Positions 11,605 through 22,396 of a DNA stretch of 64,000 bases are shown here, piece after piece. Below the pieces are notes generated by a model that saw only the letters and a list, made by a program, of their open reading frames with translations, ran no database searches and was not told the origin of the DNA. Numbering within the stretch: position 1 is the stretch's first letter; each line of letters begins with the position of its first letter. Both the position numbers and the translations under genes were made by a program. Where the stretch lies: positions 22,618,785 through 22,682,784 of the forward strand of contig NW_020954625.1 of the NCBI RefSeq assembly GCF_900497805.2. The letters run 5' to 3'. The DNA is from Vombatus ursinus (taxonomy: Eukaryota; Chordata; Mammalia; Diprotodontia; Vombatidae).

Positions 11605-11993
11605 CTTCCAGCCCAGCCTGGCCCGCCCAGCCCCGGGCCCAACTTTTCCTCCTCCTCGGGCGGCGGCGCGGATGCAGAGGGAAGGAGTGGGAGGGGACAG
11701 CGGCGCCCGGGACAGGCTCAGGAGGGCGAGCGGGCGAGCGGGCGATCGGGCTGCAGGAGAGAGCCCCGGCGTGGCGCCCGAGCGGGAGAGCGGAGACTCC
11801 TGCTGCGCGGCTGCCGCTGGCGCTGGCGGGGCGGGGTGGGGGGCGGCGGGGAGAGAGCAGCGGCGCCCTTCGATCCGCTCGCTGCTGAGTGGCCTGAAAG
11901 CCCCGGGACAAGGAGAGAACCGAAAAGCGAGCGCGAGACGGGAGCTGTTGAGTGCTAATCTCGAGAGCCTCCCGGGAATAGGTGATTAGCTTT
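11605..11993 (-). promoter_or_regulatory. PRKG1: ATG-free 5' leader / core promoter zone of PRKG1 alpha
   Basis: No CAT (minus-strand ATG) occurs between the start codon and 11994, so any transcript starting here has the PRKG1 ATG as its first AUG. The sequence is extremely GC-rich with many CpGs and GC-box cores. No TATA box is visible, which fits a dispersed CpG-island promoter. The exact transcription start cannot be read from the sequence. Confidence 0.6.
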
Positions 11994-12029
11994 CATTGAG
12001 AAACCAATTAGAGCCGCCCAGTGTCCCCT

Positions 12030-12060
12030 GGGACCCCCCGCCCCCCAATCAGTCCAGGAG
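12030..12060 (-). promoter_or_regulatory. GC box next to inverted CCAAT motif
   Basis: Read on the minus strand, ATTGG is followed directly by GGGGGCGGGGGG. This is a CCAAT box (NF-Y type) abutting a GC box (Sp/KLF type), about 430-440 bp upstream of the PRKG1 ATG. Their presence is seen; their use as promoter elements is inferred. Confidence 0.45.
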
Positions 12061-12190
12061 CGCACGGTGCCGCCCCCCCCTCCCCGATGCTGGGCGGCTG
12101 CCTGCCTGAGTGTTGGGTCAGAGGCGCGGGCAGCCTCTCCCCAGCATCTATCTCTCTGCCCATCCCTCCCCAGCACTAGAGGGTACCAAA

Positions 12191-12225
12191 GGGAGGGGGG
12201 AAGCGGGGGGGGGGCAGAGATGGGG
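12191..12225 (+). other. G-quadruplex motif upstream of PRKG1
   Basis: GGG, GGGGGG, a 10-base G run and GGGG with short loops, about 600 bp upstream of the ATG. Confidence 0.7.
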
Positions 12226-12318
12226 CTTTATGCCACTTGATCCTTGAAATAGCAACAATGACCATGTGATTTGGTGGGTGACGCAGCTCCTTGTAACCGG
12301 AGCCTGAGACTCTGTGTA

Positions 12319-12343
12319 GGGGTTGGGGGGGGGAGGAGGAGGG
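12319..12343 (+). other. G-rich motif upstream of PRKG1
   Basis: GGGG, a 9-base G run and a final GGG, separated by TT and AGGAGGA. It can form a quadruplex if the long run is split. Confidence 0.55.
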
Positions 12344-13227
12344 TTTCCCCCCTTGAACATTTCATAAATATTAAACTGACTTCAGCTAATAACTTGCATA
12401 AAGCCATCTGTGCTTCGACCCCGGGCCTCCTTCTCTCCACTTCAAGCTAGACGCAGGCGCGTGTGTCTTTAAGAGTTTGCTTTGCCCGGAGTTGTTCTGC
12501 TCCCACGGTGTGTAAGTGATGCGTGTGTGAGTGTGAGAGAGTGCAAGAGAGCGAGCGAGGCGGTGTTTGCTCTGAGCGCCCTCCCGTCCACGCCCAGCGA
12601 TGGGCTCCTCCGGAGAAAGCACACTTTGACATGGCTGATGGTCTGTTAGGGCCAGCCTCTTCTGGGCGGCAGAGAAGTAACTGGTGTAACCGATCTGAGA
12701 GTGGCCAGTCTGGGACTTGAATGAACTGGCTAATAGCAATGAGCCTTAGGCTTGCTGAAAAGGAAAAGGCCTGCTTTGACTGCAAACTGCAACGTCTGGG
12801 TCGCCAGGCCCTTGCAACAGCTGGTTAGTTACTCTGAACTCCGGTTCTGGATGTGCCCAACTCGAGGGAGAGAATCCCCTCTCTGGGCCGGAAGTCCACT
12901 TCCGGAGATGCACCATGAGAATTGGCAGCAGGGAACCCCAGAACTGGACCTACCAACTTCCCGTTGCTTGGCATCGAACACCAGCCACTCGCAGGGCTAC
13001 TAAAACAAACCCTACCTTCGTGGCGCTTACATCCCACTGCAGGGAACTACGCGTAGGTAGCCCCTAGGGCTGATTCTGCAGAAAATGGCGGCCTTCTAAC
13101 CCTATGCTTGACTCGACCCCACACAGCCCTTTCAAAATTCAGATGAGAGTTCTTGACATTGTAGGGTTCCTTTTGTTCTTAATACATTTTTTTTTTCAGC
13201 TGGGTTTTTCACTCCCAGGAGATTAGT
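12344..13227. other. unique PRKG1 5' flank
   Basis: Non-repetitive flank with a GTGTGAGTGTGAGAGAGTGC stretch near 12.52 kb. Short antisense open frames here look composition-driven. Distal promoter elements may lie here, but none can be named with confidence. Confidence 0.4.
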
Positions 13228-13375
13228 ATAGTAGATCCAAAGCTAAAAAGGGACCTTCCACCAACCTCTCCAACCTGCCTCATTTTATAGATGCCATTCT
13301 AGTATCGGAATCAAATTTGAACCCAGGTCCCAGAATGCTAATCGTGCTCTTTCTACATGCTACATTGCTTCTCGA
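13228..13375 (-). repeat. MIR3-like SINE
   Basis: GCTAAAAAGGGACCTTCC, then CTCATTTTATAGATGCCATT and TTTGAACCCAGGTCCCAGA. Confidence 0.7.
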
Positions 13376-13464
13376 TCTTGTCTGTGTATTCGGGAAACCG
13401 GAGTCGGAGAAAAAAGGTTTTCCTTGAGAGTAACTTTTTTTTTTAAGTTTTAGAAACTTTGGTA

Positions 13465-13745
13465 TGTAGAACTTCAAGGTTTGTAAAGAGTTTCACATAC
13501 AAGATGTCATTTTTGCTGGGCATATTATATTGGAAATTCCTTACCATAGATGGGTTGGACTAGACAGCTGCTTAATTGCTTTGACTCATTGAAGTCTCCT
13601 AATAATCTTTTAACAGGAAACTCTTATTATTCTCATTTCTTATCAATAAGGAATCTGAGACTTATAAGTTAAGGACTTTATCTGGGAGTCACACAGCTGG
13701 TAAATATCCAAGGGCGGCTTTGGGTCCAGGTCTTTCTGCCTCCAA
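13465..13745 (-). repeat. MIR SINE, long antisense copy
   Basis: TTCAAGGTTTGTAAAGAGTT near the low end, then TTAACAGGAAACTCTTATTA and GGGAGTCACACAGCTGGTAA. The middle is diverged. Confidence 0.65.
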
Positions 13746-14574
13746 GTATGCTACTCTAGTCAACATTGTCTCTCAAGGACAGCCTTTGTAGACGCCCACC
13801 TCAGTCCCAAGTGGGTGAGGGGGGACACACCCTTTGGTGATAAAACTTTGAGATCTTTACTCTGGAAATGCCTCATTCTTTGCACAGGTTTCTTCCCACT
13901 TGGTGATTGTTTTAAACTTTCTTTTAATTTTTTTTTTATATCTGAAGCTCTCAGCACCAGCAGATGCTCACCTCCCTCTGCCCCCACTCTTATTTATAAA
14001 GCTGTTTTTCTTTCTTTCTTTTATCTAATCCAGCTACTATTTCTTGGCTTCCCGATCTGAAACATTCAACCTTGTCATAATGCCTTTTGAGAACACTCAA
14101 ACTAATTGACATTTATAAATAGTACAGGAGAAAAGACCTTTCATCACATCTGAAAACCTAAGCAGAGGTGTAGCTTTATTTGTGGAAGAGGTGGGAAGGG
14201 TTGTAAAACCTCTGGTAATAAGGAAGACAACACAGGCAGTTCATTTTTCAGACCTGGGGATAGCTGAAATGCCAGATGTTTATTCAAATCTCTACTATCT
14301 CTCAGAAATGTTTTACAAAGGAACCTCCAGAGTCCTTCATTCCAGCACTGTTTCATATAAGATATAGCTTTTTTGCATGATTCAAGTTGAATTCTATACC
14401 TGACACCTGCTGACAGTCACCCTATTTATTGGCTAGAGAGAATTCAAGTCCTAAGTGAGCCAGAAAAGGGACTGAAAAAAAAATCTCATTTGGGTGCACT
14501 TGGTCAAGTCACTTCTTTTATTTTACAGGAGAGAAACTGGGGCCTAGAGAGGGGAAGGGACAATGATCTATCTC
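13746..14574. other. unique 5' flank
   Basis: No gene or repeat that I can name. Confidence 0.45.
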
Positions 14575-14765
14575 TAAGTTCCCTTCTTGTTGAGGGACTG
14601 TGGTCCAATACAAAGAGTAGATTTAAAGTTAGAATCTGGGTTCAAATCTTACCTCTGACACCATGTGATTTTGTGCAAATCATTTATGTTTTCTGATATT
14701 TGATTTCCTCTTCTGTAAAATGAGAAGAGGGATGAGATAATGTTTAAGATCGGGTTCTGCCCTGA
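14575..14765 (+). repeat. MIR SINE
   Basis: GACACCATGTGATTTTGTGC, then TTTCCTCTTCTGTAAAATGA and GATGAGATAATG. Confidence 0.8.
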
Positions 14766-15469
14766 TCCTGTAAAAGTAAGAAAATGAAAAAAAAAAATTG
14801 TTTCCTTAAACATCAGATTTTGAAATCCAGATATGTATTAAATTTTGGGGGCTTCCATTTAAAAACAGAGAGCTGTGACTTCTGTCTTGGTTTCTTCTCA
14901 AGCAAAAAGCATGAGACATCAAAGCAGAAAAGAAATCAATGAAATCTTTATTTCTTTTAAATTTGTTCTTATGACAGAGAAGGGCACCACCTAGTGTGTG
15001 AATGGGAACACAAACCGTTTCCCCCATCACCCTTTGAGTAGATGACTGGTCTTAATTGGGGAGAGTTTTGTGATAAAGGCCCTTTGATAGGGATCAGCTG
15101 GAAGGAAAAGGAAGCCAGGGCTTCCATTGGATGAGCTAAAGCACCTTCAGAACACGTCTTCTCTTTCTGCCAATTTGTGCGATTTAGCCAAAGTCTAATA
15201 CGCTTTAGCTAGGCAGTGACAGAGTTTGATGACTATTCACAGTTCTAACATCTGGATCTCTAGATTGAGGCAGCTGCTGGATAGCTGATGAGAGCCTGGG
15301 GTCCTGCTACCGCTGGATTGATTTTGATACAGTGACATATATTATCGGAAATAACCTATGTACTGATGCACACATAAGCCCCTATGTGTTCACTCAACAT
15401 CCATGGCTAAAGAGCGGGAATACTGGATTGTGCCTTCTCTTTACCCCTATATTGTCATACCAGTTGGCT
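14766..15469. other. unique 5' flank
   Basis: AT-rich, no recognisable element. Confidence 0.45.
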
Positions 15470-15595
15470 ACATAATATATAAGCCCCTTGAGGGCAGGGA
15501 CTCTCTGTTTGTCTTTGTAGCTCTGGTACCTATCACATAACTGGTACCAGGTGCTAATAATATGTGATTATAAAAACTTGTTGATTAATTGACTT
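15470..15595 (+). repeat. L2 LINE 3' end
   Basis: AAGCCCCTTGAGGGCAGGGA, then TTTGTCTTTGTAGCTCTGG and a CAGGTGCTAATAATATG end. Confidence 0.85.
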
Positions 15596-15609
15596 GCCAT
15601 CAATAAAAC

Positions 15610-15760
15610 CAAGATTCACACTTCAACTTGGTGACCAAAGGAAAGTCATTTCATGACTTTCTTTGAGTTTGAGTTTCCTCCTCTGTACCACAGTGATTAA
15701 AAAAAAAAACTTGCAGTATGGCCCTTACAAGGTTGTTGGGAGGTTCAATATTTAGTGGTA
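15610..15760 (+). repeat. MIR SINE fragment
   Basis: GGAAAGTCATTTCATGACTT, then GAGTTTCCTCCTCTGTACCA and GTTGTTGGGAGGTTCAATA. Confidence 0.7.
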
Positions 15761-16189
15761 CTTTGGTGGTGCTGGGGATGAAAATAGAAGAAAAGCAAAC
15801 AATCTCTATTTCCAAGAAACTTATCTGCTACAGGAGAGGGGGAAGTGAATAATATGCACACCAAAAAGTAATTATAAAAATATAATTTGTGTGTGTGTAT
15901 GTACATGCATACACATACAAAGTAAATTTCCCAGGTTGGGGGAGCAGGAAGACAGCATTAACAAAACTCAGAAGAACTGTGTACCTGAGCTAAGCCTTGG
16001 ATCAAGTTACATATGCCAAGAAGTCAAGCATTTTGCAAGTACTCATCTACTCTATGGATGCCAGTTATTAGACAGGGTGTCCTAAATATCTGAGTGCAAT
16101 TTTAAGCTATTAATGCTTCAAAGTGAACTACGACTCTTGAGACACACTGAATAGAACACGATTGGTCTTTTGGGTGCTGTTATGTGGAC

Positions 16190-16540
16190 ATGAAATCAGC
16201 AAACATGTATCAAGTACCTACTATGTGCCAAGCACCTGACCAAGTGTTGGGGATACAAGTGTAAAGAATGAAACAATCCCTGCACACAATGAACTTACAT
16301 CCTAATGCGAAAGACAAGAAGTATGGCTATAAAGACATATAACCTAAATGTAAAGAGAGAAAATACAAATATATATGAAGCCATTACATACAAGGTAATT
16401 GTGGGGGGGGGAGCAGAGAGGAGAAGGGTGTCCTGAAAATGTTTCAGGCAGAATGTGTTGCTTGAGTTACTTAAAAAAGAGAGAAAGGCTCCGTGAGTCA
16501 GAAAGGAGGAAAGTGTATTCCAGGCATAGAGGCAGGAGCA
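16190..16540 (-). repeat. L2 LINE, extended antisense copy
   Basis: CAAGTACCTACTATGTGCCA and GGGGATACAAGTG at the low end. Then GGCAGAATGTGTTGCTTGAG and GTATTCCAGGCATAGAGGCA match the antisense of more internal L2 sequence. Confidence 0.75.
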
Positions 16541-16545
16541 GTGTA

Positions 16546-16596
<51 letters not shown>
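16541..16596 (+). repeat. (GT)n microsatellite
   Basis: About 56 bp of GT repeats, with GTAT interruptions at the start; the pure block is over 40 bp. Confidence 0.97.
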
Positions 16597-16598
<2 letters not shown>

Positions 16599-16611
16599 CC
16601 TTCATATCTTG

Positions 16612-16790
16612 CTATAGGGCTTACAAAGCACATCTATTATCCTATGTGTTTCTCACAACTATTCTGAAGTGAGATGAGGAAACACATGCTGAGTAACTTA
16701 ACCTGCAGGCACCTGTTTAGTATAGGTCAGAGGCAGGATTTTCAACCTAGGTCTACCCTGGCTCCAAAGCCAGTGTTCTACCCGTTCTTT
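16612..16790 (-). repeat. MIR SINE
   Basis: GGGCTTACAAAGCACATCTA, then GAAGTGAGATGAGGAAACAC and TCAGAGGCAGGATTTTCAAC. Confidence 0.75.
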
Positions 16791-16839
16791 TTCCTGATCA
16801 GAGTGAAGACCTCAACACCCCTCTTAGTAGTTTCATACC

Positions 16840-16984
16840 ACAATAAAAGAAAGTGCCACAGAGGCAGATTTCATTTCAATGTCAAGAAAGACCTTTCTGA
16901 CAAACAGAGCAGTCAAATGAGCTCTCTAGAAGTTAAGAGATTTCCCCTCATTGGAGGGCTTCAATCAGAGGCTTGATCAAGAGT
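16840..16984 (+). repeat. L3/CR1-type LINE fragment
   Basis: TTCAATGTCAAGAAAGACCT, then CTCATTGGAGGGCTTCAATC and AGAGGCTTGATC, the sense 3' region of L3/CR1 elements. Confidence 0.65.
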
Positions 16985-17120
16985 TGAAAGGAGCTTTCAA
17001 TGACATCTAACCCAGCCTTCTCATTTAACAGATGAGGAAACTGAGACCAAGGAAGGTTTAGTGATTTACTGCTTGGTGGATAGGTTGCAGAGTGAGTCCT
17101 TATCCTAGTTTGGGTTAAAT
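16985..17120 (-). repeat. MIR3-like SINE
   Basis: ATTTAACAGATGAGGAAACT, then GTTTAGTGATTTACTGC, antisense MIR3-like. Confidence 0.75.
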
Positions 17121-17393
17121 CAGTTTCTGAGTTCCCTTCCAGTTCAGATATTCTATGAGTCTCTGAAATACATGATTGACACTACTGACCATGATGCTCT
17201 GGGCAGGCAGAGGAACTGCTGAGATCTCTTCTTTATAGATACTTCAACAATTCAGATCCCCAAACCCACTGATTTCTTCTCACTTATTTTATACTAATTA
17301 CCCATTTCCCTATGCATGAGCATCACAGTTGGGCAGAGAACAAGGGCCAGCACACCTATCTCAGATTCACTGAACACAAAGAACTGTGGGCAT

Positions 17394-17397
<4 letters not shown>

Positions 17398-17434
<37 letters not shown>
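17398..17434 (+). repeat. (CA)n microsatellite
   Basis: Pure CA array of about 36 bp, directly upstream of an L2 end. Confidence 0.97.
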
Positions 17435-17435
<1 letters not shown>

Positions 17436-17436
17436 G

Positions 17437-17545
17437 AATGGAAGCTCTCTGAGGGCAGGGACTGTCTCATTTTTGTCTCTTTATTCCCAACAAAGGCCTC
17501 ATAAACAGTAAGTGTTTAATAAATGTTTATTGCAGGTGACTTCAC
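17437..17545 (+). repeat. L2 LINE 3' end
   Basis: GGAAGCTCTCTGAGGGCAGG, TTTTGTCTCTTTATTCCCAA and GTGTTTAATAAATGTTTATT. Confidence 0.9.
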
Positions 17546-18329
17546 GTCTTCCTTTAGTTCTCTTGCTGCTATGTAGATATCCATTAATTTTTATATTTAT
17601 TCTATTTTGATCATCTAAAGCATGTTTACCTAAAGGTCTGCTTATTTATCATAATGTTGAATATTAATGTAGAATGAGAAGAGGAAGATAGATCACCCTT
17701 AGATTGAATTTGGGGCTTTATTTCATTTTGAAAGGGGAAAAGGACAGGCTCCTTGTTGATTAGGAACCTAAGCAGAATTGAATAAGGGGTCAATGTGTCA
17801 TTAGCCTAGTACCAAACCTAGAGATTCCTGGGAGGGCAGTTTGAGCAGCAGAGCTGATGCTCAGGGTAAAGGGAGCACATCCAACAGGGAGTAATCAGAA
17901 TTTGTTTGGCTCTTCTCAGAGACAAGACTGGAAGGTATGAGGGCAGTAAAATGAAAATAACTCATTCCATCCTTTCCTTGGGCTGGACAAGGAGACTCTT
18001 TTCATTTCTCTCTCCCCTTTTTTGGGGAACTGGAAGTTTCTGTTTTCATTAAAGCTATTAATATAATGTGACTTGCAAGTCATTTCAAAATGACTTGACC
18101 TCTGTGAATGAGTGAGCCTGGAGAGATGGAAAGTGGTCCCTTTTTGTGAAAGCCACAATAAAAATCCTCCATTCTTAATATTCTCATCTATACATGTTAA
18201 TATCAACATTAGGCCATGCTTATTTTAGCCTTTTTCAAATTTTCTCTTCCCTTGAACTCCTAACTAGCTTTTTTATTTCTGCTAAATGGGCACTATCCTT
18301 CACATCATTCTTGTTTTGCAACTTAGAAG
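17546..18329. other. unique 5' flank
   Basis: No repeat or gene recognised. Confidence 0.45.
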
Positions 18330-18650
18330 TCATCTCCCATCTCCATTCCTTTGCACATACTATACCGTCCTGCAGCCTGGAATGCTCTACCTCTTTCTCT
18401 GGACACATCAAAATACTGAATGTCCTTCCAGGCCCAGCTCAGTCACCATCTCCCACAGTAAAGAAGACTTCACCGTTTCTTCTAGGTGTCATCCTCCTTA
18501 AATTAGATTTAACTGTATACATGCTAGAGTCTCCTCAAGGCTATAAAAATCTACTGAGGCTGAGAATTGTGTGTGGGTGTGGGTGGGGAGGTTGTTTGTC
18601 TCCTGAGTGCCTATAACTCAGTAATTTTAATAAATCTTTGAACTCAATAA
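18330..18650 (+). repeat. L2 LINE 3' region
   Basis: CCTTTGCACATACTATACCG, GCAGCCTGGAATGCTCTACC, CTTCCAGGCCCAGCTCAGT and AAGAAGACTTCACCG follow L2 order. Short ORFs here are L2 remnants. Confidence 0.85.
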
Positions 18651-18749
18651 ACAAAACAACTTGACAAAGAATGACCATAGTCATCATGGTTTTCTTGGCT
18701 TCTAATCATTGGAACTACATACTGAGCCCAAGGTCATAACACTGTAAAT

Positions 18750-18835
18750 TAAAGAACTGGAAGGCATCTTAATGGCCATTAAGTCAACACTCTCACTTTA
18801 CAATTAAGGAAACCAAGGCCAAACAGGTTCCTCTG
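18750..18835 (-). repeat. MIR3-like SINE fragment
   Basis: AAAGAACTGGAAGGCATCTT, then ATTAAGGAAACCAAGGCC. Confidence 0.65.
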
Positions 18836-19720
18836 GCTCTGAACCCTGCTGTCCAAGACCAGTCCATGTGCAAGCTGGGCCCATTACTCTAGAAGTAATG
18901 AGAGGACAAATCAGTTTGGAAATCATTTACTCCTCTTTCATGGAGCCACTAATTGCAAAAAAAAATGATTATTCTTTTTTCCTGCAAATTAAAAAAAAAA
19001 AACAAACCTTGCCCCTCTTGACCAACACTCTTCTGGGGAATAACAAACACTCCAGTTTTCATAGGTAGTGATTCAAAATTAGCTCATTGATTGAATTAGA
19101 AAATTAGTATTAAATGTAGCTCTATTCCAGTCACATTAATAAAAGCAGGATTGTAAGAGATACACTAAATTTGTGTGCTAAAACAACATAATAAAAATTT
19201 AATAGTTATTAAAAAGACTCATTTCTTTGGGGTTTAACAATGCTTTAGTTTGTTACTAGTCCCAAAAAAATCTTTCAATCTTCCCCTTTTTTGTCTATAC
19301 AATCATCTTTTTTATTATCCTTTGTTATGGAAGTGCTTGTTTTATTCTGTAAATTAAAAATAAAGTAAATGAAACCTAAAAAATTTCTTATCCTTTTTTT
19401 GGTCAATACAACAAACTGTGGATAGCAGGGAGGAGAGAAAAGTAGGAAATGGAAGGGAGACAAAAGGGTTGGATTAGAAGAACTTAGTAACCTCCATCTC
19501 ATTTTCAAGATTTTATCTAAAAGAGTTTGAACTTACAGGCATTATTCATGCAACCACTATGAGAATCAGCTAGAAATGATGCCAGGAATACCTTAGCATC
19601 ACACAGCAATAACAGTGGGGTTTTGCTCAATCCTTCCAAGGACCTGCGATTCCTTCAAAGGGAGTGTTCACCTTCACTGACACAGGGTGTAGCTCCCTGT
19701 GAATGTGAGAATGATCTTTG
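18836..19720. other. unique 5' flank and pre-insertion site of HAL1 copy 1
   Basis: AT-rich sequence with several A and T runs. No gene recognised. Confidence 0.45.
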
Positions 19721-19736
19721 AAAATAGCTGTGGCTG
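19721..19736 (+). repeat. target site duplication, 5' copy (HAL1 copy 1)
   Basis: AAAATAGCTGTGGCTG, identical to 22647-22662. The preceding base pair TG and the leading AAAA fit L1-type endonuclease cutting at TT/AAAA. Confidence 0.92.
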
Positions 19737-20518
19737 GGGGGCAGAGCCAAGATGGTGGAGTGAAAGCAGTGACTTGCTTGAGGTCTCCCCCAAACCCCTC
19801 CAAATACCTGTAAAAAAAATGGCTGTAAACAAATTTGAAAGCAGCAGAATCCACAAAAAGACAGAGCGAAACAAATTTCCAGCCCAAGACAACCTGGATG
19901 GTTGATCACAGAGGTATATCATGCCTGGCGGGGAGAGGAGTGCAGTTTGGTGCGGGCACGCAGGCCTCAGCGAACCTGGAGCAGGCCTCAGAGGACTGAA
20001 TTGCAGGCAGCTGTGGCAGTTTCCAGACCTCTCAACCCATTGACATCAAAGACTACTTAGAAGGTCAGTGGGAAAAGTCTGTGACTGGGGTTGAGAGAGA
20101 ACTTAGGTCTCAGCCGCAAGTCCCAGGGCAGCATCTGCCTCCTGAGCTTCTGGCCCACAGACTGAGGGGGAATTGAGTGGCTGATCAGAGGTGGATTGCA
20201 GGGATCTCTTTGCCAGAGCTGAGGCAGAAATCTATTATTTTGCCCGTGCTTGGATCTGGGTCACAGTTCTGAGGGGCAATCCTGTGATGACTAGGAGCAC
20301 TGGCGTGGTAGAGCTTGTTGTAGTGGTGGAGAGGAAACACCTCTCCCTAATCGCCCCTAATCATAGCACTTTGGAAGAACTGAAAATTTACAGGTCCCTA
20401 GAAGTATCTCTGAAAACAGCTGTACAAACCCCCGAAGCTTGGTACAGTATACTCTTCACATTGGAAGCAGACTCTTACCTTAACAAAGAGCCTAAAACTC
20501 AGGTAATTGACCAGGATC

Positions 20519-21617
20519 ATGAGTAAGCAGCACAAAAAGAGTCAGACTATATTATCTTACTTTGGTGACAAAGATGATCAAAACATACAACCAGAAGGAG
20601 ACAACAAAGTCAAAGCTCCTACATCCAAAGCCTCCAAGAAAAATATGAATCAGTCCCAGGCCTTGGAAGAGCTCAAAGGGGATTTTGAGAAGCAAGTAAG
20701 AGAAGTAGAGGAAAAACTGAGAGTGATGCAAGAAAATCATGAAAAACAAGTCAACAGCTTGCTAAAGGAGACCCCCCAAAAAAATACTGAAGAAAATAAC
20801 ACCTTAAAAAAATAGCCTAACCCAAATGGCAAAAGAGGTCCAAAAAGCCAATGAGGAGAAGAATGCCCTAAAAAGCAAAATTAGCCAAATGGAAAAAGAA
20901 GTCCAAAAGCTTACTGAAGAAAATACTTCCTTAAAAATTAGAATAGAGCAATTGGGAGCTAGTGACTTTATGAGAAATCAAGACACTGTAAAACAAATCC
21001 AAAAGAATGAAAAATTAGAGAACAATGTGAAATATCTCATTGGGAAAACCACTGACCTGGAAAATAGATCCAGGAGAGAGAACTTAAAAATTATTGGATT
21101 ATCTGAAAGCCATGATCAAAAAAAAAGAGCCTAGACATCATCTTTCAAGAAATTATCAAGGAAAACTGCCCTGATATTTTAGAACCAGAGGGCAAAATAG
21201 AAATGGAAAGAATCCACCAATCACCTCCTGAAAGAGATCCCCAAAGGAAAACTCCTAGGAATATTGTAGCCAAATTCCAGAGTTCCCAGGTCAAGGAGAA
21301 AATATTACAAGCAGCCAGAAAGAAACAATTCAAGTATTGTGGAAACAATCAGGATAACACAAGATTTAGCAGCTTCTACATTAAGGGACCGCAGGGCATG
21401 GAATATAATATCCTGGAGGGCAAGGGAGATAGGATTACAACCAAGAATCACCTACCCAGAAAAACTGAGTATAGTCCTTCAGGGTAAAAAATGGTCATTC
21501 AGTGAAATAGAGGAATTTCAAGCATTCTTGATGAAAAGATCAGAGCTGAATAGAAAATTTTTCAAATACAAGACTCAAGTGAAACATGAAGAGGCAAACA
21601 GCAAAGAGAAATCATAA
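20519..21617 (+). pseudogene. L1 ORF1p-like coding region of HAL1 copy 1
   Basis: Starts MSKQHKKSQTILSYFGD. The order is N-terminal basic region, long coiled coil, RRM start (RRENLKIIGLSES) and C-terminal domain (ARKKQFKYCGN, then ITYPEKLSIVLQGK). Each part aligns in order with human L1 ORF1p (for example RRPNLRLIGVPES-like and ISYPAKLSF). The family protein is an RNA-binding trimeric chaperone of L1 RNPs. This copy has one extra A near 20805, which shifts frame after the NNTLKK codons. A second shift lies in the A-run near 21120, and another break follows near 21340-21360. It cannot make a full product. Confidence 0.85.
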
Positions 21618-21734
21618 GAGACTTATTAAAGTTGAACTGTTTACATTCCTGCATGGAAAGATGATATTTGTAACTCATGAGACCTTTGTCAGTATTAGGG
21701 TAGTTCAAAGGGAAAAAAAATTACATGTATGTAT

Positions 21735-21805
21735 ATATATATATATAGATAGATAAATAGATATATTTAGATAGATAGATAGATAGATAGATAAATAGAT
21801 AGAGG
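21735..21805 (+). repeat. (TA)n(GATA)n microsatellite inside HAL1 3' UTR
   Basis: ATAT repeats followed by imperfect GATA units. An equivalent array sits at the same place in copy 2. Confidence 0.95.
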
Positions 21806-22396
21806 GCACAGGGTGAGTTGAAGATGAAGGGGTCATATCTGGAGAATAAAATTAAGGGTTGAGAGAGGATTATACTAGGAGAAGGAGAAAGGGAGAGGTA
21901 GTATGGGGTAAATCATCTCACAAAAAAACAGAAAAGGCTCTTACAGTGGAGGGGAAATGGGGGAAGTTGAGAGGGAATGAGTGAATCTTATTCTCATAGG
22001 ATTTGACTTAAGGAGGGAATAACATACACACTCACTTGGGTATGGAAATCTGTTTTACCCTACAGTAAAATAGCGGGGGCCGGGGGGGGGAAAGGACAAG
22101 AGATTAGGGGGATGATAGAAAGGAGGGCAGATTGGGAAAGGGGGTAATCAGAAGCAAATACTTCTGAGGAGGGACAGGGTCAAAAGAAAGAATAGAATAA
22201 ATGAGGGGGGTGGGATAGGATTAAGGAAAATAGAGTTAGTTTTTCACAGCATGTCTACTATGGAAGTATTTTGCATGACTGCACACATATAACCTATATT
22301 GAGTTGCTTGCCTTTTCAATGAGGGTGGGTGAGGAGGGAGAAAGGAGAAAAATTTGGAACCCAAAGTTTGAAAAACACATTTAAAAAAAAGTTTTC

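Larger units (their letters stand above)
10600..12140. promoter_or_regulatory. CpG island around PRKG1 alpha exon 1
   Basis: CpG dinucleotides are frequent here and rare in the rest of the window. Density is greatest from about 11.09 to 11.95 kb. The island covers the exon, about 390 nt of leader and about 700 nt of intron 1. Long open frames on both strands here reflect base composition, not genes. Confidence 0.9.

Noticed and set aside
11342-11911. 189-codon minus-strand frame overlapping the PRKG1 exon in another frame
   Set aside because: No ATG at its 5' end (the first codon is TTG), and the composition is typical of CpG islands. The PRKG1 frame is the conserved one.
11122-11958. 278-codon plus-strand open frame through the CpG island
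   Set aside because: It lies antisense over the PRKG1 exon. Long frames are expected in very GC-rich DNA, and the peptide is low-complexity Arg/Gly/Pro with no family.
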